Below are positions 35,539 through 45,144 of a stretch of DNA of 64,000 nucleotides, piece after piece. Both the position numbers and the translations under genes were made by a program. The number at the start of each line of letters is the position of its first letter. Position 1 is the first letter of the stretch. The DNA lies in the NCBI RefSeq assembly GCF_000196795.1, contig NC_014259.1:2232001-2296000 (forward strand), written 5' to 3'. The notes beneath the pieces were generated by a model, which saw nothing but the letters and a program-made list of their open reading frames with translations, did no database searches and was not told the DNA's origin. This stretch comes from Acinetobacter oleivorans DR1. Lineage in GTDB: Bacteria; Pseudomonadota; Gammaproteobacteria; Pseudomonadales; Moraxellaceae.

Positions 35539-35841
35539 ATGAGTTATAAACACAACAATCTGATGGCTATGCGTCACCGTTTTTGGGATGAATCTTCAGA
35601 TTCTGTATTAAATGAAAAGCAATTTTTGCAGCAGACGTTAATTGAACAAGGTATTTTTAATAATGCAACTCTTGATGATGTTAAGTACTTCTTTTACACC
35701 CTTCCTAGCATCATTATAGTAAAAGCTCATGCACTTGGTTTTATGCATGATTCAGTCAAACAGATGTTATTGCAACATATTCAGACCAATCGCCTGCATT
35801 TGATGCAGAAATCTGAATTAAAGATTCAATTTAAAATGTAA
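35539..35841 (+). CDS. Hypothetical protein, 100 residues
   Basis: A small, probably all-helical cytoplasmic protein rich in His, Gln and Met, with no signal peptide or membrane segment. I do not recognise it. It is divergent from ybaK and precedes the ABC1 kinase by 233 bases. No good ribosome site precedes the ATG, so confidence is moderate. Confidence 0.55.
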   Translation: MSYKHNNLMAMRHRFWDESSDSVLNEKQFLQQTLIEQGIFNNATLDDVKYFFYTLPSIIIVKAHALGFMHDSVKQMLLQHIQTNRLHLMQKSELKIQFKM

Positions 35842-36074
35842 TCCATTTTGTTATCAAAGATCTGTTTTATCTTAGTTTTACTCATCTGAATTGTTTTAAT
35901 TTCTTAAATTTCCACATTGCTTAGGCTATTTAAGAATTATTGGAATAAAGATGACCATTTCGGCCTATCATTCAGTCTGAGAGAACTATTTTAATACGCT
36001 CAAAACATGTAATATTCGTTACAATTTTAGATCACCAGCGTTTGGCTGCATGATGCGCATAGGATTCTATTTTC

Positions 36075-37448
36075 ATGTCAAATCAGAAAGATAAGCTTAA
36101 GAGTTTAAAAACTTCTTCCATGGATCGACGCTTATCAATCGCGAAAGCTTCTTTACTTGCAGGAACACGTTGGGCAACTGCAAGTGCCTCTTCTTTATTT
36201 TCTAATGAAGAAGAAAAAGAAAAGAAACGCAAAAAAGCGATGAGCGAACAAGCTAATTATCTGGTTTCTGAAATAGGTAAACTTAAGGGTTCTATTGTTA
36301 AAATTGGCCAAATGATGGCTCTTTATGGTGAACACTTTTTACCAGAAGAGATTACACAAGCATTAAATACCCTAAATAACCAAACCGTTGCCTTAGATTG
36401 GCCTGCAATTAAGCCACATCTACAAGAGCAACTGGGTGCTAAATTAAATGATTTAACGATTGATCATGAACCAATTGGTACTGCATCTCTCGCACAAGTA
36501 CATCGTGCAACACGTAAATCAGACGGCTTAGAGTTAGTTTTAAAAATCCAATATCCTGGCGTTGCAAATGCAATTGATTCAGATATGAGCTTGTTTAAGA
36601 ACATGCTTAAACTGACACGTATGGTGCCACAAACCCGTGAATTTGATCAGTGGTTTGATGAAGTACGTGAAATGATGCATCGTGAAGTTGATTATGATGT
36701 TGAAGCTGCCACTACCCGTCGTTTCGGTGAACGCTTAAAAGATGACGAGCGTTATATTGTTCCGACAATTGTAGATGAATACTGTACCAATCAAGTACTT
36801 TGCATGACTTTTGAACGTGGTGTTCCAATCAATAGCCCTGTGATGTTGTCTTTACCTCAAGAGCGTCGTAATCAGCTCGGTGAAGCTTCACTCGAAATTG
36901 CAGTTCGTGAAATTTTTGAATGGGGTGAAATGCAGACTGACCCTAACTTTGGTAATTACCTTGTTCGTTTGGGTAATGGCCAAGACGTTCAAGACAAAAT
37001 TGTGTTATTAGATTTTGGTGCTATCCGTCAGTTTGATGAACATCTGTTAGCAGTTGCACGTCAACTCATTCAGGCAGGTTATCAGCATGATAAAAATGCG
37101 ATGGTACAAGCCATGACTGGATATGAGTTTTTTGATGGAATGCCTGAAAGTATTAAACCAGGCATGGCCGATGTCTTTTTAATCGCGACAGAAGCATTTA
37201 GTACCCCTGCAAATAATCCAGATATGCCTGCTGGCCTTATGGATGAAAATGAACGTTATGACTGGAAGAAAAGTCAGTTACATAGCCGTGTCATGCAGCA
37301 AGCAAGTAAATCAATGGCATCACGTTATTTCTCAGTTCCTCCAAAAGAATTTATGTTTATTAGCCGTAAGTTTATTGGAGCCTATACGTTTATGACAGTT
37401 ATTGATGCAAAAACAAATGTGCGACGTATGATTCGTAACTTTGCTTAA
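36075..37448 (+). CDS. ABC1/UbiB-family atypical kinase-like protein
   Basis: A 457-residue member of the ABC1 (AarF/UbiB/ADCK) family. The family-specific KxGQ motif is in GSIVKIGQMMA (about 72-82), the Ala-rich nucleotide loop is GTASLAQVHRA (about 135-145), the conserved Lys is in VLKIQYPGV, and the metal-binding DFG is in VLLDFGAIRQF. These proteins support quinone synthesis or lipid handling, often as ATPases. It lacks the C-terminal membrane helices of true UbiB, so it may be a soluble paralogue. A perfect hairpin lies 11 bases after the stop. Confidence 0.87.
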   Translation: MSNQKDKLKSLKTSSMDRRLSIAKASLLAGTRWATASASSLFSNEEEKEKKRKKAMSEQANYLVSEIGKLKGSIVKIGQMMALYGEHFLPEEITQALNTLNNQTVALDWPAIKPHLQEQLGAKLNDLTIDHEPIGTASLAQVHRATRKSDGLELVLKIQYPGVANAIDSDMSLFKNMLKLTRMVPQTREFDQWFDEVREMMHREVDYDVEAATTRRFGERLKDDERYIVPTIVDEYCTNQVLCMTFERGVPINSPVMLSLPQERRNQLGEASLEIAVREIFEWGEMQTDPNFGNYLVRLGNGQDVQDKIVLLDFGAIRQFDEHLLAVARQLIQAGYQHDKNAMVQAMTGYEFFDGMPESIKPGMADVFLIATEAFSTPANNPDMPAGLMDENERYDWKKSQLHSRVMQQASKSMASRYFSVPPKEFMFISRKFIGAYTFMTVIDAKTNVRRMIRNFA

Positions 37449-37458
37449 TTTAATAAAG

Positions 37459-37487
37459 GACTAGAATGATTCCATGTCATTCTAGTC
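37459..37487 (+). terminator. Perfect hairpin after the ABC1 gene
   Basis: GACTAGAATGA pairs with TCATTCTAGTC across a seven-base loop. There is no T tract, so Rho-independent termination is uncertain. Confidence 0.5.
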
Positions 37488-37668
37488 AATACCTCTCAAC
37501 CCACCCAATCATCAAATAATTTTAAACAAATAAAATCAAAAACTTATAATTTTATTATTTTCTATTTGCCATTTATCTACTCATTTTTTGAATGTCAGTA
37601 ACGACATAGTTTTTTAATATAAGGCGTGTCAGCATAAAACAATAACAACGTGTTAGGACACCATAATC

Positions 37669-38961
37669 ATGACAAGTATGATCAATAAAGCTCAGGGTTT
37701 GGGTTTATCGCTGATCACCAGATTGGCTGGAAGCGATGTACTTGATCAACTCAAGTTACGTAAATTTGTTGAAAAATCTCTTTATCAAGGTTCAAAAGCT
37801 GGTTTTAAAGCATTAAGCCAGACTCAAAAAGCATTTAAACCAAAACAGATATCCCAACAGCGATTACCTCGCCAACAAAAAAATCTATTTGATTTAAGCC
37901 TAACTGAAGAACAACAAATGACCTCTGATGCAATGTCTCAATTTGCTCAAGAGGTTTTATTAGGATTAGCACATGAAGCTGACCAGAATGCTCAGTTTCC
38001 TGAAAGTCTTTGGCAATATGTTGAGGATTTAGGTCTTAACTACTATGCGCTTCCAGAGGCATTAGGTGGTGTCGCGACCGAACAAAATATTGTAAGTAAT
38101 CTATTAATAGCTGAAAAACTAGCTGAAGGTGATTTTAGCCTAACGGCAGGATTACTCAGTACATTTAGCGTTATCAATGCAATCACACGTTGGGGTTCTG
38201 CTGAAGTTCAGTCAATTTACCTACCATGTTTTGCAGAAGACTCAGATATTACAGCAACCTTTGCAGTTCAAGAAGCAACTCCAGCATTTAATCCTTATGC
38301 TTTAAAAACAAAAGCATTACTTGAAAATGATCAGTTTTTTATTGATGGCGAAAAAACATTAGTAATTTTAGGTGATTTAGCTGATGTATTTTTAGTAAGT
38401 GCAGACTTTAACGGCAAACCAGACGTATTTGTCGTGCAATGCGGTGACACAATTTCAATTAAAAACACTTCGGCCATGGGTCTTAAAGCCACAGAAACTG
38501 CAACTCTTCGCTTTAATCACACACCTGCTCTACGCTTAGGTGCAACAGATTTTGATTACACTGCTTTTTTAGATTTGGGTAACTTAATGTGGTGTGCAAT
38601 GGCTGTAGGTACATGTGAAGCTGTAAAAGCTTATTGTATTAAATATGCCAATGAACGAACTGCTTTCGGTGAACCAATTTCTCATCGCCAAAGTGTCGCT
38701 TTCATGATTGCAGATATGGCTATTGAAATTGATGCGATGCGTATGTTGATTTTAAATGCGGCAAGTCTTGCAGAGTCAGGCAAGCCATTTCACCGCGAAG
38801 CTTATCTAGCCCAACTACTTTGTGCTGAAAAATCCATGAAAATCGGTACAGATGGTGTGCAAATTCTTGGTGGACATGGTTTCACAAAAGAACATCCAGT
38901 TGAACGTTGGTACCGTGATCTACGCGCTACTGCAATTGTACAATCTGGCTTACATGCTTAA
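37669..38961 (+). CDS. Acyl-CoA dehydrogenase family protein, probably non-catalytic subunit
   Basis: A 430-residue acyl-CoA dehydrogenase fold with an unusual basic N-terminal extension of about 80 residues (QTQKAFKPKQISQQRLPRQQ). The core follows, but the FAD/substrate loop reads FAVQEATPAFNPYALKTKA, unlike the usual TEP-GSD pattern. At the C-terminus the chain stops right after WYRDLRATAIVQSGLHA, where the family has the catalytic Glu (EGT) and a last helix, so both are missing. It precedes a complete paralogue by 23 bases on the same strand, suggesting a heteromeric pair. AGGACACC precedes the start. Confidence 0.85.
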   Translation: MTSMINKAQGLGLSLITRLAGSDVLDQLKLRKFVEKSLYQGSKAGFKALSQTQKAFKPKQISQQRLPRQQKNLFDLSLTEEQQMTSDAMSQFAQEVLLGLAHEADQNAQFPESLWQYVEDLGLNYYALPEALGGVATEQNIVSNLLIAEKLAEGDFSLTAGLLSTFSVINAITRWGSAEVQSIYLPCFAEDSDITATFAVQEATPAFNPYALKTKALLENDQFFIDGEKTLVILGDLADVFLVSADFNGKPDVFVVQCGDTISIKNTSAMGLKATETATLRFNHTPALRLGATDFDYTAFLDLGNLMWCAMAVGTCEAVKAYCIKYANERTAFGEPISHRQSVAFMIADMAIEIDAMRMLILNAASLAESGKPFHREAYLAQLLCAEKSMKIGTDGVQILGGHGFTKEHPVERWYRDLRATAIVQSGLHA

Positions 38962-38984
38962 ATGATCAATCAGAGGATACTTTA

Positions 38985-40190
38985 ATGAATTTACAAAATC
39001 CTAAAAAATTCAAAATGATGATTGATCAAGCACATGATGTTGCGATCAATGTTTTACGCCCTATTTCTCGTAAATATGATAAAGCTGAACATGCTTATCC
39101 CAAAGAGCTGGATATGCTCGCTTCACTCATTGATGGTATGAATGAAGGTGGCGAAGGAATTAATGCTGGAGCTGCAGGTGCTGGAAAGCGCGGTGATACA
39201 GAAAGTGAAGGTGTTCGTAACGGAACCAACATGTCGACCGCTCTTGGAATCATTGAGATGTGTTATGGCGATACAGGCTTATTGCTGAGTATGCCGCGTC
39301 AGGGGCTTGGAAACTCAGCAATCGCTGCTGTGGCAAATGATGAACAATTGGAGCTTTTCAAAGGAACATGGGCAGCAATGGCCATTACTGAGCCAGGATG
39401 CGGCTCTGACTCTGCTGCGATCCGCACCACTGCAACCAAAGATGGCAATGACTATATTTTAAATGGTGAAAAGATTTTTGTGACTTCTGGCGAACGTGCA
39501 GATTCTGTCGTCGTTTGGGCCACGCTTGATCGCAAACTTGGACGTGCAGCGATTAAGTCATTTGTGGTACCTAAAGGTACACCGGGAATGAAGGTTGAAC
39601 GTCTCGAACATAAATTAGGAATTAAAGCTTCAGATACGGCAGTGATTAGTTTTATTGATTGCCGTGTGCCAGCCGAAAACCTTTTAGGTAATGCCGAAGT
39701 AGATGTCGCTAAAGGTTTTGCTGGAGTAATGGAAACTTTTGACAATACTCGTCCCTTAGTTGCAGCAATGGCAATCGGTTGTGCTAAAGCTTCACTAGAA
39801 CGTATTAAAGAGATTTTTAAAGATCAACTCGATCCTAATTACTCTACCCCCTACCTACATGCTTCTAACCTTGCAGCTCAAATCTACCGTATGGAAGCTG
39901 AGTGGGAAGCCGCTCGCCTACTCATGTTAAAAGCAACGTGGATGGCAGATAACAAAAAACCAAACTCTAAGGAAGCTTCTATTGCAAAAGCTAAAGCAGG
40001 TCGTGTGGGTAATGAGATCACTTTAAAATGTGTCGAATTGGCAGCAAGTGTTGGCTATAACGAAGATGAGTTACTTGAAAAATGGGCACGTGATTCGAAA
40101 ATTCTCGATATCTTTGAAGGTACTCAGCAAATCCAGCAATTAATCATTGCCCGCCGAGAACTGGGTAAATCTTCTAGCGAACTAAAATAA
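38985..40190 (+). CDS. Acyl-CoA dehydrogenase
   Basis: A 401-residue FAD enzyme that makes trans-2-enoyl-CoA from acyl-CoA. It has the intact loops missing in its upstream neighbour: AITEPGCGSDSAAIRTTA (about 133-150), LNGEKIFVTSGERAD, and the C-terminal FEGTQQIQQ with the catalytic Glu. AGAGGATAC precedes the ATG. Chain-length preference is unknown. Being next to alkB/alkR, it may serve the fatty acids formed from alkanes. It ends opposite alkB at a shared terminator. Confidence 0.92.
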   Translation: MNLQNPKKFKMMIDQAHDVAINVLRPISRKYDKAEHAYPKELDMLASLIDGMNEGGEGINAGAAGAGKRGDTESEGVRNGTNMSTALGIIEMCYGDTGLLLSMPRQGLGNSAIAAVANDEQLELFKGTWAAMAITEPGCGSDSAAIRTTATKDGNDYILNGEKIFVTSGERADSVVVWATLDRKLGRAAIKSFVVPKGTPGMKVERLEHKLGIKASDTAVISFIDCRVPAENLLGNAEVDVAKGFAGVMETFDNTRPLVAAMAIGCAKASLERIKEIFKDQLDPNYSTPYLHASNLAAQIYRMEAEWEAARLLMLKATWMADNKKPNSKEASIAKAKAGRVGNEITLKCVELAASVGYNEDELLEKWARDSKILDIFEGTQQIQQLIIARRELGKSSSELK

Positions 40191-40242
40191 TAATTAAGGG
40201 AAATTTCTCCTTCTTTTATTAGCTTTTTATGTAAAAACTTAA

Positions 40243-40272
40243 AAGCCCTCTAGTGATTAAACTAGAGGGCTT
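40243..40272. terminator. Bidirectional terminator between the dehydrogenase and alkB genes
   Basis: AAGCCCTCTAGT pairs with ACTAGAGGGCTT over 12 bases. The T-rich tail is better on the minus (alkB) side. Confidence 0.85.
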
Positions 40273-40298
40273 CGTATTTCAGGAATTAAATTTTTTAT

Positions 40299-41522
40299 TT
40301 ATTCGGTAGTTGTACTGTCTAACGCTTTATCAACTACACCAAATTTCTTAAAGATTTTTGCACGTCGTTTTGACGAAATATTTGCTTTGTTTAAATCACC
40401 TTTATAATGATCAAAAACTCGCTTATCCATTATTTTAAACCACAATGAAGGGATTAATGCTGGTAGTAACATACTTGCATAACCGCTTGGTAGCTCAGGT
40501 GCCTCGTCAAAATGACGTAATGCTTGGAATGGACGAGTCGGATAAGCATGATGGTCTGAATGACGCTGCAATTGGTACAAGAATAAGTTTGTTACAACGT
40601 TATTATTGTTCCAGCTATGCTCTGGCATTGTACGCTCATATTGACCATTTTCTTTTTTCTGACGTAATAAACCATAATGCTCAATATAGTTAATAATCTC
40701 AAAAAGACTAATGCCATAAAATGCTTGTGTCGCTAAATATGGAATTGTACGTTTACCAAAGATTCCAACCATAGAACCATGAAAAGCAGCAGTCATTCCC
40801 CAGCCTTGTAATAGTTCATTATCTGAAGACCAGAATTCTTTACCTTTACGTTTCAAACGATTTTTTTCAATTTCTATTGCAGATTTAAAAGAACCAACAA
40901 CAGTACGTGGCCAGAACTCATAGAATGTTTCACCCATACGTGATGAAGCTGGATCTTCTGGTGTTGCTGCACGCTTATGATGACCGTAAGGATGCTCAAT
41001 ACGAAAATGATTATAGCCAGTTGGAACTAAAGCAAGATGAGACAGAATATGGTCTATACGATCATGCTTATGACTTAACTCATGGGCTGTATTAATCGCA
41101 ATACCATTGATTGCACCCATTGAGATACCAAGTAAAATCTTATCAATAAAAGATGTTGTTTTACGACTTGTTAAATAACATGCATAAACATTCGCAGCAT
41201 ACTGTAGAGGAATAAAACTCTTCACAAGACGTGAGTAATATGGATCTTTTTCTAATAGCTTAATTTCTTCATCTGTCGGATTTCGAGCATCTTTCCCAAT
41301 AATAGTATCAATTGCAGGAATCACGACATGTAATAAAAGTGGACCACCTAATGCGAAAACTTTCTTCAAAGGACGTGGACCAAACTGATAACCAGCTAAA
41401 ATACCCAAACCGATAGCAGGTAAAGCAGGACTAATCATCCATAAAAAGCGTTTGCGATCTATTTCACGCATAGACGCAGGCACTGGCATAAGTTCTTGCT
41501 GAACATTTACTGGTGCATTCAT
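40299..41522 (-). CDS. alkM: Alkane 1-monooxygenase (AlkB/AlkM)
   Basis: A membrane di-iron hydroxylase that turns medium- to long-chain alkanes into 1-alkanols with rubredoxin as electron donor. The 407-residue protein has six hydrophobic segments and all histidine boxes: HELSHKHD, HPYGHHKR and LQRHSDHHA, plus NYIEHYGL between the last two. Length equals the Acinetobacter AlkM. A good AAAAGGAAATATAGCT site precedes the ATG. Divergent from an AraC-type gene, as alkM/alkR in A. baylyi; rubredoxin genes are not in this window. Confidence 0.94.
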   Translation of the reverse strand: MNAPVNVQQELMPVPASMREIDRKRFLWMISPALPAIGLGILAGYQFGPRPLKKVFALGGPLLLHVVIPAIDTIIGKDARNPTDEEIKLLEKDPYYSRLVKSFIPLQYAANVYACYLTSRKTTSFIDKILLGISMGAINGIAINTAHELSHKHDRIDHILSHLALVPTGYNHFRIEHPYGHHKRAATPEDPASSRMGETFYEFWPRTVVGSFKSAIEIEKNRLKRKGKEFWSSDNELLQGWGMTAAFHGSMVGIFGKRTIPYLATQAFYGISLFEIINYIEHYGLLRQKKENGQYERTMPEHSWNNNNVVTNLFLYQLQRHSDHHAYPTRPFQALRHFDEAPELPSGYASMLLPALIPSLWFKIMDKRVFDHYKGDLNKANISSKRRAKIFKKFGVVDKALDSTTTE

Positions 41523-41693
41523 AGCTATATTTCCTTTTTCTATATGTCTATATAGTTAAAGAAATAGTGTTTAGTTAACAGTAGTAACCGTCCAAAAAAC
41601 CTATGTTAAAGTCTTTGGCATTTTCTTCCACTTTTCTGTCCTAAAAACACATGTTGATCTATTCTTATAGCTCACTATAATTTTATTAAAATA

Positions 41694-42656
41694 ATGATTG
41701 ATCATTTAAATATGGATGCACTAAGTAAATTTTTTGATGATATTCACCTGAATAAGTCTGAATACATATATTTAAAAGCGCAAGGAGAATGGGCTTTTAA
41801 AACACAAGATCAATCTGCTCTACTTGCTTATATTGTTTTAACTGGTTCAGTATATATTCAACTTAACACTTCAGAAAAAATAACAGCGACTGCTGGCGAT
41901 ATTATTTTGATTCCTTCGGGGAAAGCACATAGTGCGACTGACTCAAAATCAACAGCGAGTAAATTGGTAGATTCTTTAGATATAACGTCGCTTTTTAATG
42001 GTCATAGACAAGATGCCATCGAATTTGGTACTTCATCTCCAGATAATACATTATTGCTATCTTTACGCTGTCAAATCGATACCCATATGGCTGGGCCACT
42101 TATTAATGCCCTGCCGTCCATCATGCATATTCAGCATGAAAATCAAACTACCCCACCTGAATGGCTACAAATTGGACTTTATTTTCTAGCAATCGAAACT
42201 CAAAAAATCAGGCCGGGTCACGACAAAATTATTGATCACTTAGTCAGTATTTTGCTCATCGAATGCATTCGTGATCATATTCAACAGATGACAGATCAAC
42301 AAAACTGGTTAAGTGCTTTAACTCATCCCGAACTAAGCAATGCGCTATCTGCTATTCATAGCCAGCCAGAAGTCACATGGACAGTTGAATCTTTAGCTGA
42401 ACAATGCTGTATGTCACGTTCTAAATTTGCAAACTTATTTAGCAGTATTATTGGTGAGCCACCTCTAACTTATTTACAACATTACCGTTTCCGTTTAGCC
42501 AGCCAGTATTTACGCACAAGTAACTTATCAATTCAGCAAATATCAAATAAGGTTGGCTATTCATCCGAAACAGCATTTAGTCAGGCATTTAAACGAATTT
42601 TTGATTTATCTCCTAAACAATATAGACAGCAATATATTGGGCACAGCTTAGATTAA
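41694..42656 (+). CDS. alkR: AraC family regulator, AlkR-like
   Basis: A 320-residue regulator with an N-terminal cupin-like sensing domain (about 30-180; AGDIILIPSGKAHSA) and a C-terminal double helix-turn-helix (about 215-310; WTVESLAEQCCMSRSKFANLF then LSIQQISNKVGYSSETAFSQAFKRIF, ending in the typical P-YR). It stands divergent from the alkane hydroxylase gene, the arrangement in which AlkR activates alkM on alkanes. An ATG at 41712 is an alternative start. Confidence 0.87.
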   Translation: MIDHLNMDALSKFFDDIHLNKSEYIYLKAQGEWAFKTQDQSALLAYIVLTGSVYIQLNTSEKITATAGDIILIPSGKAHSATDSKSTASKLVDSLDITSLFNGHRQDAIEFGTSSPDNTLLLSLRCQIDTHMAGPLINALPSIMHIQHENQTTPPEWLQIGLYFLAIETQKIRPGHDKIIDHLVSILLIECIRDHIQQMTDQQNWLSALTHPELSNALSAIHSQPEVTWTVESLAEQCCMSRSKFANLFSSIIGEPPLTYLQHYRFRLASQYLRTSNLSIQQISNKVGYSSETAFSQAFKRIFDLSPKQYRQQYIGHSLD

Positions 42657-42663
42657 CTGCCAA

Positions 42664-42692
42664 TAAAAAAAAGCGCCGAGGCGCTTTTTTTT
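42664..42692. terminator. Bidirectional terminator between alkR and ppiD
   Basis: AAAAAAAGCGCC and GGCGCTTTTTTTT form a stem with long A and T flanks on both strands, serving both convergent genes. Confidence 0.9.
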
Positions 42693-42706
42693 ATTGAATC
42701 AAATTA

Positions 42707-44572
42707 TTATTTAATTTTCGCATGTGATTTTAAATATTGACTGTAATCTTCCAATATTTGTTGACCACGTGACTGACGATAAAGTTGCTTTAATTGCTGT
42801 AACTGATCAGCAGGGATAGCATTCGCAGCAGATGAATTTACATTTGAAACTGCAACAACAACTAGCTCATTTGGTAAATTTGCAGTTGTAACAGACCACA
42901 TACCTGGCTTAGGTGTAGTTGCACTAAATGCCGCGCGCTCAATTTCACGCTTTAATCCTTGTGAACGACTAAATACGCCAGCCGATTCAAATGCTACTTT
43001 ATTTTTAGCAACTACTTGATCTGCTGGTTGAGTTTTAAATTCAGCTAGCATTGTAGCAATTTTAGCTTGAACAGCTTTACGCGCTTTTTCATCGATAACT
43101 TTTGCTTTTGCTTCATTCATCGCCTGTGCTAAAGGTTTTACACCAGCAGCATGATAATCACGTACTTTAACCCATACCGTATCACCATTCGCTAACTGAA
43201 TATTAGATGATGCATTACGGTCACCATTTTTCACGTCATCATTAAACAATTTAATTTTAACGTTTGGATCACTTAAATATGGATTTTGTGTAGCTAAAGT
43301 TACGCCATTTAATGATTCAACTTTTGTACCTTTTACTTCTTGTACAACAGCTTCTAAAGAATCATTACCAACAATCGTTTCATTTAAACTGTTTACGGTA
43401 TCTGAATAAACAGTTGCAACTTTATTCTTTTCAACCTCAGCAGTTAAACGCGCCTTCTCTGCTTCGAATGAAGGGATTTGACTAGCTTGAGTTTCTGCCT
43501 CAATAATATGATAACCATATTGAGTTTTTACTGGTTGAGAAATCTGTCCATTTTTCAAGCTCACTACAGTTTTATCAAATGCATCGGAAAAAACACCTGG
43601 TGCATATGCTTCAACTAAACCACCTTTTGCTTTCGAACTTGGATCTTCAGAGAACTGAGATGCAGCTTGTGCAAATGTCAGACCGCCTTGAATTTTCGCA
43701 TATACTTCTTTAGCAAGTTTTTGAGCTGCGGCATCATCACGAGCATCTGTAGTAATTAAAATATGCTTCACAGTACGTTTAGCATCTTTTTTCTGAGTTT
43801 CAACAAACTTACTATACGCTTGTTGAAGTTCAGCTTCAGTTGCAGGAGCTGGTTTAGCCATTAGTGATGGCGACACAACCACATAATCCACATCAACAGA
43901 AGATTGTTGTTTAAACTCATTTTGGTGTTTGTTGTAATAATCTGTAGCTTCTTGATTAGAAGCAGTTAAACCAGTTTTATAACCATCTAATTTAATACTA
44001 GCCAAATGTAACGTACGTTGTTCAGTTTGCAAATTCGCAATTTGCATTAAATCAACTTTACTTACTAAAGAGTAATCAGAAAAAGTTGACGTTAGCATTT
44101 TTAAAGCATGATCTTGACGAAGACTAGCAATTAAGCCCTGACTTGTCATACCAATAGAACGTAAATAATTTTCATAGAGTTTTTGCGAGAACTGTCCATT
44201 CTCTTGCAAACTAGGCTGTTGAGCTAACATTTGCTCAATTTGAGTATCACTAAGTGAGATACCTAATTTCTCAGCTTGTTGAATTAGCAAATTACGCGAC
44301 ACTAAAATATCGAGTGCCTTAGCCTGAATAACAGGCAAATTAAGTAAACTCTCATCGCCTTTAACAGCAGCTAAATATTGTTCTTTGTAAGACTGAGTTA
44401 AAGTTTCAAGGTCTTTTTTAGATATTTCTTGGCCATTTACTGTTTTTGCAACATCAGCCTTGTTTCCCCTATTAAAATATCCTTCAATACCTACAAGTGC
44501 TAAAGGGGTCAAAAACAAAATTAGAAGGACTTTGCCGAGCCAACCCTTAATGACTGTACGAAACGATTCCAT
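42707..44572 (-). CDS. ppiD: Peptidyl-prolyl isomerase/periplasmic chaperone PpiD (SurA N-terminal domain)
   Basis: A 621-residue inner-membrane-anchored folding factor. One helix at about 12-30 anchors it; a SurA-type chaperone region (about 35-180) follows, then one PpiC parvulin domain (about 265-365; VKHILITTDARD, FSEDPSSKAKGG, QYGYHIIEAE) and a C-terminal helical part. It helps outer-membrane and secreted proteins leave the Sec channel. It lies directly after the HU gene, as in the hupB-ppiD order of E. coli. Confidence 0.93.
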   Translation of the reverse strand: MESFRTVIKGWLGKVLLILFLTPLALVGIEGYFNRGNKADVAKTVNGQEISKKDLETLTQSYKEQYLAAVKGDESLLNLPVIQAKALDILVSRNLLIQQAEKLGISLSDTQIEQMLAQQPSLQENGQFSQKLYENYLRSIGMTSQGLIASLRQDHALKMLTSTFSDYSLVSKVDLMQIANLQTEQRTLHLASIKLDGYKTGLTASNQEATDYYNKHQNEFKQQSSVDVDYVVVSPSLMAKPAPATEAELQQAYSKFVETQKKDAKRTVKHILITTDARDDAAAQKLAKEVYAKIQGGLTFAQAASQFSEDPSSKAKGGLVEAYAPGVFSDAFDKTVVSLKNGQISQPVKTQYGYHIIEAETQASQIPSFEAEKARLTAEVEKNKVATVYSDTVNSLNETIVGNDSLEAVVQEVKGTKVESLNGVTLATQNPYLSDPNVKIKLFNDDVKNGDRNASSNIQLANGDTVWVKVRDYHAAGVKPLAQAMNEAKAKVIDEKARKAVQAKIATMLAEFKTQPADQVVAKNKVAFESAGVFSRSQGLKREIERAAFSATTPKPGMWSVTTANLPNELVVVAVSNVNSSAANAIPADQLQQLKQLYRQSRGQQILEDYSQYLKSHAKIK

Positions 44573-44661
44573 AAGTATTCCAATATTTTATTTCGAGGAG
44601 AATTTTAACTGAAAAACCACAATCAATGAATGAGCAATATTGGTCAATTCAGATTTTTAAT

Positions 44662-44689
44662 AAAAAACGCGCCTATATTGGCGCGTTTA
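44662..44689 (-). terminator. Terminator of the HU gene
   Basis: AAACGCGCC pairs with GGCGCGTTT around TATATT, followed by six T on the minus strand. It separates the HU gene from ppiD. Confidence 0.85.
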
Positions 44690-44703
44690 ATCATCTTAAA
44701 AGA

Positions 44704-44976
44704 TTAAGCTACTGAATCTTTAAGACCTTTACCAGCTTTGAAGCTAGGTACTTTTGTTGCTTTAATTTGAAGCTCTTCACCAGTTTTAGGGTTACGACCA
44801 GTGCGTGCAGCACGTTCTTTAACACTGAAAGTACCAAAACCAACTAAAGTTACTGTGTCACCTTTTTTAAGTGCTTCAGTAATTGACGCAATTGTCGCAT
44901 CGAGTGCCTTGCCTGCATCAGTCTTAGATACTCCCCCTTTTTCAGCAATTGCATCGATTAATTCTGATTTATTCAT
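44704..44976 (-). CDS. hupB: DNA-binding protein HU
   Basis: A 90-residue nucleoid protein. The HU/IHF signature with VTLVGFGTFSVKERAARTGRNPKTGEEL (about 43-70) includes the DNA-intercalating arm and the Arg-Asn-Pro tip. HU bends and compacts DNA. Strong AAGAGGATG ribosome site. Assigned to the HupB type because the next gene is ppiD, though Acinetobacter may have a single HU. Confidence 0.95.
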   Translation of the reverse strand: MNKSELIDAIAEKGGVSKTDAGKALDATIASITEALKKGDTVTLVGFGTFSVKERAARTGRNPKTGEELQIKATKVPSFKAGKGLKDSVA

Positions 44977-45144
44977 GAATAAAACATCCTCTTAATATCG
45001 TTTGTTTAAGGTCCAAGGCTATAGTTTAAAAGGCCATGACGCCTTTATAGCAATGCTTTGGGGGAAAACGCAATACTAGAGCAGGGCTTTTAGCGAAAAT
45101 AAATGCTAAAAAACTGTTATATATTTGCTAAATCCCAACATTTT

